Positions 9,527 to 18,478 of a stretch of 64,000 bases of DNA are shown here, in pieces; positions within the stretch are counted from its first letter, which is position 1; each line of letters opens with the position of its first letter. The stretch is from Vreelandella neptunia (lineage in GTDB: Bacteria; Pseudomonadota; Gammaproteobacteria; Pseudomonadales; Halomonadaceae). Under the pieces are notes generated by a model. It was not told the DNA's origin and ran no database searches. It saw only the letters and a program-made list of their open reading frames with translations. A program made the translations under genes and the position numbers. The DNA is taken from the NCBI RefSeq assembly GCF_034479615.1, contig NZ_CP140255.1, positions 1,426,001-1,490,000 on the forward strand, read 5' to 3'.

Positions 9527-10327
9527 CTAGGAGGTTGATTTTAGGGAACTATTGGGCAGCGACAGGGTGGTTTCACCCTCAAAGTGCCCCAGCGGCCCAA
9601 AGCGCTGCTCGGTAATCTCGATGTGCCCGTGGCTATCCAAGGTTAGCCACGAGGTGGCACGAGTGCCGTAGCGTTCGCCGACAATAAACGCCGCCGAGAG
9701 CTGGCGCTCCAGTTCAAGCCCTACGCCGGTATTTGGTAACTCCTGGTCAGCGGCTTCTTGCGGGTTTTTCATCGCGCGCTGAACGGCGCCTGGCCAAGTC
9801 TTTGATGCGCCTGCTGGCAATAAATCCTGCTCAAGCGCATTGCGAACATGCAAAAGCTTTGGCCAGGGTGAATTGAGGTCAGCGTTGGATAGACCATGAA
9901 TGCCGGGAGCTACCTCGCTGAGAGTCAGGCGATCTCTGCCTCGGTGCAGGTGCCAAAGCCGCTGTGGCGTCGCGACTAATAAATTAAATCCCGCGTAGCG
10001 CAGTGCCTCGCCCTCGTTGAGTGCAGATAACCACCCTTCGATATCGTCACACTGCAAGGCATTAGCGACCAGTTCCCCCCGGCTTGGGGCGCTGGGGGGC
10101 ACGTTTAATTGCAGATCGCGTACGTTGGTCAAGGCTGCCACGACGCCGCTGCGTTTAGCCGCCAACCACGAGCCGCCGGCTTCTAAGTCACGCCCACCGA
10201 CCAGCATGGGGTTATCTTGCCACTCAGCCAGCGGCGCGGTGGGGCGCGCATAAAACTCATCACGGTTACCTATCAGCCGCAATGGGGTGGAAGTGCCGGG
10301 TTGCCAAGCAAACGATATCAAGCACAT
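9527..10327 (-). CDS. NRDE/TANGO2 family protein
   Basis: About 266 residues. The N-terminus MCLISFAWQPG with Cys2 and the motif LIGNRDEFYARPTAPLAEW are the hallmarks of the NRDE family (eukaryotic TANGO2 and bacterial homologues); Cys2 could become an N-terminal nucleophile if the initiating Met is removed. Other conserved pieces are VGGRDLEAGGSWLAA, ALTNVRD and HGLSNADLNSPWPK. Start set at 10327 because family members begin at MC; an in-frame upstream ATG at 10378 has no ribosome binding site. Function uncertain; haem handling and lipid metabolism have been proposed for relatives. It converges on ptsP with only 14 bases between stops. Confidence 0.85.
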   Translation of the reverse strand: MCLISFAWQPGTSTPLRLIGNRDEFYARPTAPLAEWQDNPMLVGGRDLEAGGSWLAAKRSGVVAALTNVRDLQLNVPPSAPSRGELVANALQCDDIEGWLSALNEGEALRYAGFNLLVATPQRLWHLHRGRDRLTLSEVAPGIHGLSNADLNSPWPKLLHVRNALEQDLLPAGASKTWPGAVQRAMKNPQEAADQELPNTGVGLELERQLSAAFIVGERYGTRATSWLTLDSHGHIEITEQRFGPLGHFEGETTLSLPNSSLKSTS

Positions 10328-10529
10328 AACAAACTCATAGGTGAAAAGGGTGGAAAAGGTTTCACGCAGCCGCCGCATGACAGTAACGAAGCGTAGACGT
10401 ACACTTACATCAGTATCATGTTTGTAGCATAAATAACTACACTGAATGGCGTGAGTATCGACAGGCAGCTTAAAGCTTAATCAGCGGTCACGTTATCAGC
10501 GGCCATATGGCCAATAGGAAGGCGAGATC

Positions 10530-11756
10530 ATGCAATCCAATGAAAGGGAACACTTTTGGAACGCCATCGTTTGGCCATCTCTGTGGCCTCTGCTGCTTGT
10601 GCAAGCCGCATTAGTTGTGCTTTGCATAGTGGTTGGCGCCATGATGTGGTGGATGTCGCCAAGCAATGCTTCGTGGAGCACGATGCTATGGCTGATGGCA
10701 GCCCTGCTGATCGGCAGTAGTTTAAATGTCTGCGCCTTCCTTATGCTGGTTAAAACACGTGCTCGGCATAAAGATGCTCGTTTTATGCATGAACTCACCG
10801 AGCTTGAACGGCATAGTCAGGCACTCTGCACCACCGCAGCGCGTGCGCTACCTGAGCATAAATGTTCACCGCCAGATGCCGCTGACGAATCTCATTTACC
10901 CCTTCAGCGGTTGGCTAGCGTTAATGAAGTGCTAGCCAGTCTTGAACGCTGCATGAATTGCTCGCAAGTGGCCAGCACCGCCACCAAGCAAACCTGGCAG
11001 GAACATGAACAAACGCTGTTGGACGACCTCCAGCACCAGCAACGGCAACTTAAACATTTGATGGCTGGCCGGGAAAGAGCGCGGGAAGAGTCGCGTTTAA
11101 AATCAGGCTATTTGTCACTACTGCAACATGAAACAGACAACTTGTTAGATCATTTAAATTCCATGGCTAATAAAGTAATTACCGATAAATGTCGGCAAAA
11201 CGTCATGGAAGTACACGAACACGTGGCGGATATACGAGCGCTATTGACCAATCTTATCCAGCAGGGTTCTGATCAAGGCTCTTATGGGCATAACCCTGGA
11301 CAAGGAGCCGTAGGCAATGAGTCGGGAGTTGGCGGCGAACCTACCGCTCAGCAGCGCAGTTTGCGTGTATTAGTCGTCGACGATGGTCCAGTGAATTTGA
11401 TGCTCGCCCGGCAAATGCTGGAAACCCAAGGCTTAAAGGTGGAAGGGGTTAGCAGCGGAGAGCAGGCGCTGGAGCGCCAAAAAAGTACCAATTTTGACCT
11501 GGTATTCATGGATATCTTTATGCCCACCCTGGACGGTCTTGAAACCACTCGGCGTTGGCGGGAGTTCGAACGTGAACGTGGCGGCAGTCAAAGTGTGCTG
11601 GTCGCACTAACGGCAAACGTCGACAATGCCGGGCGCGATGCCTGTCTAGCCGCGGGTATGGATGACCTGCTCGCCAAGCCGTATCAGCCCGAAACGCTGC
11701 TTAATATGATTGCTCGCTGGTTTCCAGGCTCTGTTAACGCAACGCCGCCTGAATGA
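10530..11756 (+). CDS. Membrane-bound receiver protein with degenerate histidine-kinase dimerisation helix and no ATPase domain
   Basis: 408 residues. Two membrane helices (about 12-40 and 50-70) are followed by a long helical region with LKSGYLSLLQHETDNLLDHL (about 190-210), which looks like the H-box helix of BarA/GacS-type kinases, but no HATPase domain (no N, G1 or G2 boxes) follows. After a short Gly/Ser linker comes a full REC domain: LRVLVVDDGPVNLMLA, phospho-acceptor Asp in LVFMDIFMPTLDG, Thr in VALTANV and Lys in LLAKPYQP. It probably receives phosphate from another kinase or acts as a phosphate sink; this is inference. Its stop overlaps the start of the permease gene (ATGA), so the two are translationally coupled. 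Confidence 0.8.
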   Translation: MQSNEREHFWNAIVWPSLWPLLLVQAALVVLCIVVGAMMWWMSPSNASWSTMLWLMAALLIGSSLNVCAFLMLVKTRARHKDARFMHELTELERHSQALCTTAARALPEHKCSPPDAADESHLPLQRLASVNEVLASLERCMNCSQVASTATKQTWQEHEQTLLDDLQHQQRQLKHLMAGRERAREESRLKSGYLSLLQHETDNLLDHLNSMANKVITDKCRQNVMEVHEHVADIRALLTNLIQQGSDQGSYGHNPGQGAVGNESGVGGEPTAQQRSLRVLVVDDGPVNLMLARQMLETQGLKVEGVSSGEQALERQKSTNFDLVFMDIFMPTLDGLETTRRWREFERERGGSQSVLVALTANVDNAGRDACLAAGMDDLLAKPYQPETLLNMIARWFPGSVNATPPE

Positions 11757-12550
11757 CCATCGCCATGACGTTAGCGATTTACCTAGGTCTAGGGGCAGTC
11801 GCAGGAACAATGGCCGGCGTGTTTGGCGTGGGCGGTGGCATTATCATTGTTCCCGTGCTGGTGTTTGCCTTTGAGCTGCAAAACATCGCCCCAGAAATTA
11901 TCATGCATCTAGCCATTGGCACCTCCCTCGCTACTATCCTGGTCACCGGCTCATCTTCTACACTCGGGCATTTTCGTCGCGGCAGCATTCACCGTGCATG
12001 GCTTAAAGCCTTGCTACCAGGCTTAGTGTTGGGTTCCGTCGCTGGGGCGTTTGTTGCAGATAATCTCTCAGGCTCCTCGCTGGGAACTATGTTTGGCATC
12101 TTCGTTCTACTCATTTCCACCAAGATGGTGTTTGGGTTGACGCCCAAACCCGGCAGTGCCGCGCCAAGCAACTGGGTAATGGCGCTGGCAGGTGGGGCGA
12201 TTGGCACAGTGTCAGCGCTGTTTGGGATTGGCGGTGGCGCGATGACCGTGCCGCTATTGTCACGTTGCGGTGCCAGCATGACCCAGGCGGTAGGTACGGC
12301 AGCGGCGGTCGGGCTGCCTATTGCGCTAGTGGGAGCGCTGGCATTTATCGTGGTGGGGTGGGGTAATCCGCTGCTGCCTGCTTGGGCGACTGGCTTTGTT
12401 ATGTGGCCAGCGTTCTTCAGTATTGTTGTCACCAGCGTTCCATTTGCCCGCTTAGGCGTTAAACTTGCCCACGTTTTGCCTGCCCATGCGCTACGACTCT
12501 CCTTCGCGTTACTGTTGGCAGTGGTAGGGGTTCGCTTCCTGCTCTCCTAG
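11753..12550 (+). CDS. TauE/SafE-family membrane permease (sulfite/organosulfur export type)
   Basis: 265 residues, about eight hydrophobic helices in two repeated halves. Each half has the family's glycine motif near its start: AGVFGVGGGIIIVPVL and SALFGIGGGAMTVPLL, plus GTSLATILVTG and GTAAAVGLPIALVG. Members are proposed to move sulfite, sulfoacetate or other small anions across the inner membrane; the actual substrate is not evident. The ATG overlaps the stop of the receiver protein by four bases, suggesting that the two are functionally linked. Confidence 0.87.
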   Translation: MTIAMTLAIYLGLGAVAGTMAGVFGVGGGIIIVPVLVFAFELQNIAPEIIMHLAIGTSLATILVTGSSSTLGHFRRGSIHRAWLKALLPGLVLGSVAGAFVADNLSGSSLGTMFGIFVLLISTKMVFGLTPKPGSAAPSNWVMALAGGAIGTVSALFGIGGGAMTVPLLSRCGASMTQAVGTAAAVGLPIALVGALAFIVVGWGNPLLPAWATGFVMWPAFFSIVVTSVPFARLGVKLAHVLPAHALRLSFALLLAVVGVRFLLS

Positions 12551-12617
12551 CCGGTGAATGTTTGGCTTGTTGAGTGAGTGCTATAAATACTTCCTTTGGT
12601 CAGATTAGAGAGTGTAA

Positions 12618-13412
12618 ATGATTAATTACCCGACGATTGACCCAGTGGCTATCTCTTTGGGGCCGCTGCAAGTCCATTGGTATGGCCTGATGTACGTAGT
12701 GGGTTTTGTCGCCGCCTGGTGGCTCGGCTGTCGGCGCGCATCACGTATCGGTCTCAATAATGACGATATCGGTGATTTGCTTTTCTACTGTGCGATCGGT
12801 GTCGTTGCTGGTGGGCGCTTAGGGTACGCGCTGTTCTACGGACTAGGGCAGTGGACAGCCGACCCGCTGTGGATTTTCCGCGTATGGGATGGTGGTATGA
12901 GTTTTCACGGCGGCCTCCTCGGCGTATTGCTCGCCGCCTGGATATTCGCCCGGCGTAAACAGCTGGCATTCTTAACGCTCACCGATTTTATCGCTCCTCT
13001 GGTGCCAATCGGTTTGGGCGCCGGGCGTATCGGTAACTTTATTAACCATGAGCTGCCGGGCCGCGTGACATCACTGCCCTGGGGCATGCCGTTCCCTGGC
13101 ATGGGGCCTGAACCACGCCACCCATCAGCGCTCTATGAGGCTTTGCTAGAAGGTCTCGTGCTGTTCGCCATTCTGTGGTGGGTCTCTGCCAAACCGACTG
13201 CTCGAGGCTTTTTATCCGGGCTGTTTTTAGTCTGCTACGGCGTGTTCCGCTTTCTGGTCGAGTTTGTCCGCCTGCCCGACGCCCACATCGGCTTTATCGC
13301 CTTCGGCTGGGTTACTATGGGCATGCTGCTCTCGCTCCCCATGATCGCGCTTGGCCTCGTCATCATCGCCTGGTCGCGCTCTCAGCCAGTCAACATAAAG
13401 GACGCAAGCTAA
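12618..13412 (+). CDS. lgt: Prolipoprotein diacylglyceryl transferase
   Basis: Transfers diacylglycerol from phosphatidylglycerol to the lipobox Cys of prolipoproteins at the inner membrane, the first step of lipoprotein maturation. 264 residues with about seven membrane segments. Recognisable motifs are [23 protein letters not shown], the essential His segment MSFHGGLLG, and the signature [16 protein letters not shown], then [12 protein letters not shown]. Start ATG at 12618 follows AGAG at suitable spacing. It is the usual upstream neighbour of thyA in gammaproteobacteria. Confidence 0.96.
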   Translation: MINYPTIDPVAISLGPLQVHWYGLMYVVGFVAAWWLGCRRASRIGLNNDDIGDLLFYCAIGVVAGGRLGYALFYGLGQWTADPLWIFRVWDGGMSFHGGLLGVLLAAWIFARRKQLAFLTLTDFIAPLVPIGLGAGRIGNFINHELPGRVTSLPWGMPFPGMGPEPRHPSALYEALLEGLVLFAILWWVSAKPTARGFLSGLFLVCYGVFRFLVEFVRLPDAHIGFIAFGWVTMGMLLSLPMIALGLVIIAWSRSQPVNIKDAS

Positions 13413-13525
13413 AGTACCGTGGTGCCGGAAGTGGTCTAATAGCGCTAACAAGCCGGCACCGCTAGACCGGGCAGCTATGGGGGCCTAGAATAAACCGCTA
13501 CATCGCCTGTTAATTTGGAAATTCA

Positions 13526-14344
13526 GTGACTGCTACAACGCCCGCGCTTGAACAACCCTATTTAGACTTGATGCAAACCGTTCTGGAGCATGGTGTTGAC
13601 CGCCACGACCGTACAGGTGTCGGCACTCGCTCCGTGTTTGGTCACCAAATGCGCTTCGATTTATCGCGCGGCTTTCCGCTACTAACGACCAAAAAGCTCC
13701 ACCTGCGCTCTATTATTCACGAACTTCTATGGTTCCTGAAAGGCGACACCAACATTGCCTACCTAAAAGAGAACGGGGTGCGGATCTGGGACGAGTGGGC
13801 GGATGAAAACGGCGATCTAGGTCCCGTTTACGGCTACCAATGGCGCAGCTGGCCCGACCCCAAAGGCGGCAGCGTTGACCAAATTGCCAAGGTGCTCGGT
13901 CAAATTCGCACTACACCACAGTCGCGCCGCCTAATTGTCTCTGCCTGGAACCCGGCTCAGGTCGATGAAATGCAGCTCCCGCCTTGCCACTGCCTGTTTC
14001 AGTTTTATGTCGCCAATGGAAAACTGTCGTGCCAGCTTTACCAACGCAGCGCCGATATTTTCCTCGGTGTGCCGTTCAATATTGCAAGCTACGCCTTACT
14101 GCTGGCCATGGTCGCCCAAGTGACCGGTCTGCAACCGGGTGAATTTATCCACACCCTGGGCGACGCGCACCTGTACAGTAACCACCTTGAACAAGCCAAA
14201 GAGCAGTTAACGCGCACGCCTAATGCAGCGCCTAAGTTGGTGCTTAACCCTGAAGTAGACGACCTGTTCGCATTCCGTTTTGAAGATATTCACATTGATG
14301 CTTACGAGGCGCACCCGCACATAAAAGCCGAGGTAGCGGTATGA
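13526..14344 (+). CDS. thyA: Thymidylate synthase
   Basis: Methylates dUMP to dTMP with methylene-tetrahydrofolate. 272 residues. Motifs: [18 protein letters not shown], the catalytic Cys in [12 protein letters not shown] (Cys154), [19 protein letters not shown] and the C-terminal folate-contact [16 protein letters not shown]. The start is GTG, needed to include the conserved [13 protein letters not shown]-terminus; the first in-frame ATG (residue 16) would cut into it. It overlaps folA by four bases (ATGA), coupling the enzyme that makes dihydrofolate to the one that recycles it. Confidence 0.96.
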   Translation: MTATTPALEQPYLDLMQTVLEHGVDRHDRTGVGTRSVFGHQMRFDLSRGFPLLTTKKLHLRSIIHELLWFLKGDTNIAYLKENGVRIWDEWADENGDLGPVYGYQWRSWPDPKGGSVDQIAKVLGQIRTTPQSRRLIVSAWNPAQVDEMQLPPCHCLFQFYVANGKLSCQLYQRSADIFLGVPFNIASYALLLAMVAQVTGLQPGEFIHTLGDAHLYSNHLEQAKEQLTRTPNAAPKLVLNPEVDDLFAFRFEDIHIDAYEAHPHIKAEVAV

Positions 14345-14898
14345 GCCAACAAAACGATACGAGCAACCAAAACGGCGCTTTCGATTCCCTGGTGCCGGTG
14401 GCAATGATCGTTGCCATGGCTAAAAATCGAGTGATCGGCGTAGATGGCAAGTTACCCTGGTACCTGCCCGAAGATTTAAAGTTTTTCAAACGCATTACTC
14501 AGGCAAAACCGCTGGTGATGGGACGTAAAACCTACGCTTCCATTGGCAAGCCGCTGCCGAACCGGCTTAATGTGGTTGTCACCCGCAATGCTGAGTTTTC
14601 CCACGAAGGTGTACGCGTGTGTCATGACCTGCCCGCAGCGCTAGAGCTAGCCGACCAGCACGCCACTATAGAAGCGGCAGAAGAGATCATGGTTATGGGA
14701 GGCGGGGAAATTTACCGTCAGGCGTTGCCCTTTGCCCAGCGGCTGTACATAACGGAAGTGGATATAAACGTAGAAGGCGACGCAACGTTTCCTGACTTCG
14801 ACCCCAATGAGTGGCAAGAAGTACAGCGCGTAGCGGGGCAGCCAGCAGAAGGGCAGCCAAACTATGATTTCGTCGTTTACGAGCGCATCGCCGACTGA
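14341..14898 (+). CDS. folA: Dihydrofolate reductase
   Basis: NADPH-dependent reduction of dihydrofolate to tetrahydrofolate. 185 residues, some 20 longer than E. coli FolA because of an N-terminal extension of about 18 polar residues before the first strand ([19 protein letters not shown]). Core motifs: [16 protein letters not shown] with the active-site acid, [11 protein letters not shown], and [14 protein letters not shown] for NADPH. If the internal Met at about residue 22 were the start the first strand would be partly lost, so the overlapping ATG is kept. The overlap with thyA indicates one operon. Confidence 0.95.
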   Translation: MSQQNDTSNQNGAFDSLVPVAMIVAMAKNRVIGVDGKLPWYLPEDLKFFKRITQAKPLVMGRKTYASIGKPLPNRLNVVVTRNAEFSHEGVRVCHDLPAALELADQHATIEAAEEIMVMGGGEIYRQALPFAQRLYITEVDINVEGDATFPDFDPNEWQEVQRVAGQPAEGQPNYDFVVYERIAD

Positions 14899-14918
14899 AA
14901 AGGGCAGAGGAGAAGGCT

Positions 14919-15722
14919 ATGGCCGCCAGCTTAATAAATATGTTAGACGATTTAGAAACGCGTCTTGAACGCACACAAGCTGAGCTACAAGCCCTGCGTG
15001 AAGAAAACCAGCGGCTAAAGCAGCAATTGGCGCAGAAAGATGCCCATGCGCAAAGCGTGCCAAGCCCGGAATCTACGACGGCAGTAGAAACTGAAACCCA
15101 TAGCGAAGCAGTTCTCCATACAGCAATCCTCGACGAAGAGGTTCCTGAAGAGCAAGCACATAATGAAAATGCTCCCGTCGAAACTGTCCCTGTTGAAACA
15201 GCTTTAGAAGAAAAAGCCGAATCATCCACTACCGCTGAAACGGCCAAGACGCCTTCACCGCACGCTTTGCTTAATCAGTGGTACGAACGGTACCCCAACG
15301 CATTTTTTAAGGGCCACACCAAACCGCTAAAAGTGGGTATTCACCAAGAGCTTGCCGAGCGGGAAGAGTGGCCCAATAAGCTGATTCGTCGCGCCTTAGC
15401 CAACTACGTAAACCTTCCCCGCTACATAAAAGCAGTGCGAGAGGGCGTAGAGCGGGTCGATTTGGATGGCCAGCCCGCTGGCAAGGTCGATAAAGAAGCG
15501 GCGCTCCATGCGGCGGAAAAACGCGGTGATAAGAAACAAAAGCGCGCTGATAAGGAAGCGGCTGGGCAGCCAAAAAGAGCGCAACCTAAGCCCTCGCCTG
15601 CCGATAACAAACCTCGTATAGAAGCTTCTAAACCGCCTGAAGTGGAAAAAGATGAGCCGCGTAAGCAGCTTAGCATGGAAGATAAATTGTTAGGCTTACA
15701 GCAGAAGTTCAAAGGCCGCTGA
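14919..15722 (+). CDS. ProQ/FinO-domain RNA-binding protein with N-terminal coiled coil
   Basis: 267 residues in four parts: a coiled coil (about 5-45, LETRLERTQAELQALREENQ), a low-complexity acidic Glu/Thr/Val linker (about 46-108), a ProQ/FinO domain (about 110-185: LLNQWYERYPNAFFKGHT, KPLKVGIHQEL, LIRRALANYVNLPRYIKAV) and a strongly basic Lys/Arg/Pro tail. Known ProQ/FinO proteins bind structured sRNAs and mRNA 3' ends as chaperones. E. coli ProQ has the domain at its N-terminus, so this central placement with a coiled coil in front is a different architecture. 20 bases after folA and likely in the same transcript. Confidence 0.85.
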   Translation: MAASLINMLDDLETRLERTQAELQALREENQRLKQQLAQKDAHAQSVPSPESTTAVETETHSEAVLHTAILDEEVPEEQAHNENAPVETVPVETALEEKAESSTTAETAKTPSPHALLNQWYERYPNAFFKGHTKPLKVGIHQELAEREEWPNKLIRRALANYVNLPRYIKAVREGVERVDLDGQPAGKVDKEAALHAAEKRGDKKQKRADKEAAGQPKRAQPKPSPADNKPRIEASKPPEVEKDEPRKQLSMEDKLLGLQQKFKGR

Positions 15723-15986
15723 GACCAGGTCTGCAGGCAGGGGTTCCATAAAAAAGCACAAATAGTAAGAAAACACTGTTTTTTTCTATTGCGTTCCCTG
15801 GAGTCCCGGTATAGAGTTTGTCCTGCGAGCATTGGACTATAACAAGGCTTAGTTGAGGACATGCCGCATACCACCGGGAAAAACCGGCGGATGGCAAAAG
15901 AGCATGGCCCGCAAAAGCCAACTGCCAGCTCATCAAGAGCTGAGCAGCAACGATCGAAACAGTATACGAGTTAAGGAACTTACATC

Positions 15987-17033
15987 ATGAAAAAAACACT
16001 TTTAGCGACTGCTATCGTTAGTGCAATTGCTGCTTTAGGCGCTACTTCAAGCGTTCAAGCTGCAACTGTTTATGACCAAGACGGTACTAAGCTGGATGTC
16101 TATGGCCGTATTGCCATGGGTATCCGTGGTGGTGGCCCTGAGTTCAGCGGCACACAAGAAATCGATAACGGCGCAGAGTTCGTAGACGTTTACTCACGTC
16201 TTGGTCTGCGCATGAGCCATGCAATTTCTAGCGACCTGACTGCCTTTGGTCGTGTTGAGTGGCGTTTCGACGGTGACGAGCGTACCGGCCCTAGCGGCAA
16301 CGGCAACACCGGCTTTAAAGAAGTTCGTCAGAGCTATATCGGTCTGCAAAGCGATCAGTTCGGTACTTTCCAGGCGGGTAACTTTGACGCTTTCTACAAC
16401 CAGTTCGTTTCTCTGCCCTTCGATGTTTACATCGACCGCGGCTTCGAATTTGCTGGTCACCCAACTCAGTCACGTGGCGACTCTATCGGTTACTACACGC
16501 CTGACCTGAGTGGCTTCACTGTCTTCTTGCAGGGCAAACACTACAGCTCACGTGGCGAATTTGAGCCTAATGACGGCTCTGAAGTGGCTGCTCAAGGTGG
16601 TGTTCGTTACGCTCAAGGCCCGGTTACAGTCGGTCTAGGCTTTATTGACGATATCGAAGAAGGCAATGGTAACGACGAAGTACGTTACGGCCTGATCGGC
16701 TCTTACGACTTTACCGACCAGTTCTCTGCGCGACTGGGTTATGAAACCCGTGACGATAATGATGTTCTTGGCGGCGGTTTCGATACAGCTGGTCTAGGTG
16801 GTACATTCACCACTGGTCCTTGGGCTTTCGCTGTTGATTACTACAACATCGACCGCGACAATAACGATGACAGCAATGCCTGGGCAGCTGGTTCTTACTA
16901 CAAAGTTTCCAGCAACTTCGATGTGTTCCTAGAACTTGCTGATGGCGATGCGCCGACCGTTAATCGTGACACCACTCTTGGTGACCTGACTGACGAAGTA
17001 TATTGGCTGACAGGCGCTCGTTACCACTTCTAA
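15987..17033 (+). CDS. General diffusion porin (copy 1)
   Basis: 348 residues. Cleavable signal peptide MKKTLLATAIVSAIAALG...SVQA, then a 16-strand-type outer-membrane barrel rich in Asp/Gly/Tyr, ending in aromatic GARYHF with terminal Phe, the outer-membrane assembly signal. Typical porin pieces: YDQDGTKLDVYGRIAMG, GRVEWRFDGDERTG, SYIGLQSDQFGTFQAGN, FVSLPFDVYIDRGF. The acidic loops fit a halophile. It has a 264-base leader with a plausible promoter (TTGCGT, 15 bases, TATAGA, around 15,790-15,817) and its own terminator, so it is a monocistronic, probably highly expressed gene. Confidence 0.93.
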   Translation: MKKTLLATAIVSAIAALGATSSVQAATVYDQDGTKLDVYGRIAMGIRGGGPEFSGTQEIDNGAEFVDVYSRLGLRMSHAISSDLTAFGRVEWRFDGDERTGPSGNGNTGFKEVRQSYIGLQSDQFGTFQAGNFDAFYNQFVSLPFDVYIDRGFEFAGHPTQSRGDSIGYYTPDLSGFTVFLQGKHYSSRGEFEPNDGSEVAAQGGVRYAQGPVTVGLGFIDDIEEGNGNDEVRYGLIGSYDFTDQFSARLGYETRDDNDVLGGGFDTAGLGGTFTTGPWAFAVDYYNIDRDNNDDSNAWAAGSYYKVSSNFDVFLELADGDAPTVNRDTTLGDLTDEVYWLTGARYHF

Positions 17034-17085
17034 GCTTGGTTTAAACACCACGCTTAAAGGGTAACTGCCTAGCAGAACCAAAAAG

Positions 17086-17113
17086 AACCGGCCTCTAAGA
17101 GGCCGGTTTTTTT
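17086..17113 (+). terminator. Rho-independent terminator after porin copy 1
   Basis: 10-bp perfect stem AACCGGCCTC/GAGGCCGGTT, loop TAA, then seven T. Confidence 0.95.
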
Positions 17114-17258
17114 GGGTCAGAGTTTGACTTTTTATGTGCTAATGCAAATAAGAACGTTTTTCCTTTAATAATTGCTTGATATTGTATAACATTATTCGGC
17201 TGCATAGTTGAGTAGCTAGAGCAGTCAATAAAATTAGCGTATCAAGGGATTATTTCTA

Positions 17259-18284
17259 ATGCATAAGAAGCAGTTGGCGGTAGCGGTAGCTAGCTTGTTG
17301 AGTATCTCCTCGGTTCAAGCCGCAGCGCTTTATGACCAGGATGGTACGAAGCTGGATATTTACGGCCGTATTGCCATGGGTATTGCGGGCGGTGGCCCTG
17401 AGTTTGATAGCGCTGGCAATAAGGTCGATGATGGCCCGGAATTCGTAGATGTATACTCCCGCCTAGGGTTTCGAATGAGCCATGCAGTCACTTCAGATCT
17501 AACGGCGTTAGGTCATTTGGAGTGGCGGTTTACAGGCGATGAGCGCAACACGGCTCAGGGCTTCAACGAAATTCGACAAAGCTATATCGGCTTATCAAGT
17601 AAGCAGTACGGAACCTTACTGGCGGGTAATTTTAATAGCATGTATGCCCAGTTTGTCTCGCTGCCGTTTGACGTTTATCAAGACCGCGGATTGCTATTTA
17701 AATCATCGGGTTTACAGTCTTGGGGCGATTCGATTGCTTACTACACGCCAGAACTGAACGGTTTTACTTCTTTCCTACAAGTTAAGCACTACAGCGAGCG
17801 TGGATTAACGCCTGCTGAGCAAAGTGGTGATGGCTCTGATGTCGCGGCCCAAGGTGGTATTCGCTATCAGCAAGGCCCGTTCAAAATTGGGTTTGGTGCG
17901 GTGGAAAACGCAGTTCGTGGTGGCGGTAGCGGAAATGATGAAGTGCTGTATGGCCTTATTGGCACATACGCGCTATCTGACCAGCTATCCCTGAGATTGG
18001 GTATCGAAACCCAAGACAACAGCGACACTTACGGAAAGGGGTTCGAAACGGTCGGTTTAGGTGGTACTTATTCCACAGGGCCCTGGGCGTTTACTGCAGA
18101 TTACTACAACGTAGACCGTGACGAAGGTGAAGAGAGCAACGCCTGGGCTGCGGGTGGTTATTACAAGTTTTCCAGTGCATTCGATGTGTTCATCGAATTG
18201 GCTGATAGTGATTCACCAAGTGTGCGGAGTAGTGGCGGTATGCAGGACATGTTTTGGATAACCGGGGCGCGGTACCACTTCTGA
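17259..18284 (+). CDS. General diffusion porin (copy 2, tandem paralogue)
   Basis: 341 residues with signal peptide MHKKQLAVAVASLLSISSVQA and the same barrel as the gene just upstream; long stretches match it almost residue for residue (YDQDGTKLDIYGRIAMG, VDVYSRLGFRMSHAV, FVSLPFDVYQDRG, STGPWAFTADYYNVDRD, ITGARYHF). Differences cluster in extracellular-loop regions such as LTPAEQSGDGSDVAAQGG. The gene has its own leader and terminator, so the two porins can be regulated separately. A local tandem duplication with loop divergence is the simplest origin. Confidence 0.93.
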   Translation: MHKKQLAVAVASLLSISSVQAAALYDQDGTKLDIYGRIAMGIAGGGPEFDSAGNKVDDGPEFVDVYSRLGFRMSHAVTSDLTALGHLEWRFTGDERNTAQGFNEIRQSYIGLSSKQYGTLLAGNFNSMYAQFVSLPFDVYQDRGLLFKSSGLQSWGDSIAYYTPELNGFTSFLQVKHYSERGLTPAEQSGDGSDVAAQGGIRYQQGPFKIGFGAVENAVRGGGSGNDEVLYGLIGTYALSDQLSLRLGIETQDNSDTYGKGFETVGLGGTYSTGPWAFTADYYNVDRDEGEESNAWAAGGYYKFSSAFDVFIELADSDSPSVRSSGGMQDMFWITGARYHF

Positions 18285-18317
18285 TAATATTATTTATCAA
18301 AAGCTTACGCGTTTATG

Positions 18318-18350
18318 AAAAGCCAACCATTTTCCAATGGTTGGCTTTTT
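18318..18350 (+). terminator. Rho-independent terminator after porin copy 2
   Basis: 14-bp stem AAAAGCCAACCATT/AATGGTTGGCTTTT with loop TTCC, ending in a T run. Confidence 0.93.
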
Positions 18351-18478
18351 GTGTTATCAATGCTCTTCAACATCTAGTGAACGATGCCGGTAGGTTAATA
18401 AATTATAGATAACTATTCGCGTTGGCATTTTTCATAAAACCGATGAGGTTGTTTGTTTACGTAAAAGGAATTCAGAAA

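Noticed and set aside
11753..12550. Possibility that the TauE-type permease is taurine-specific
   Set aside because: No tau or sulfur-metabolism genes are adjacent, so the substrate is left open.
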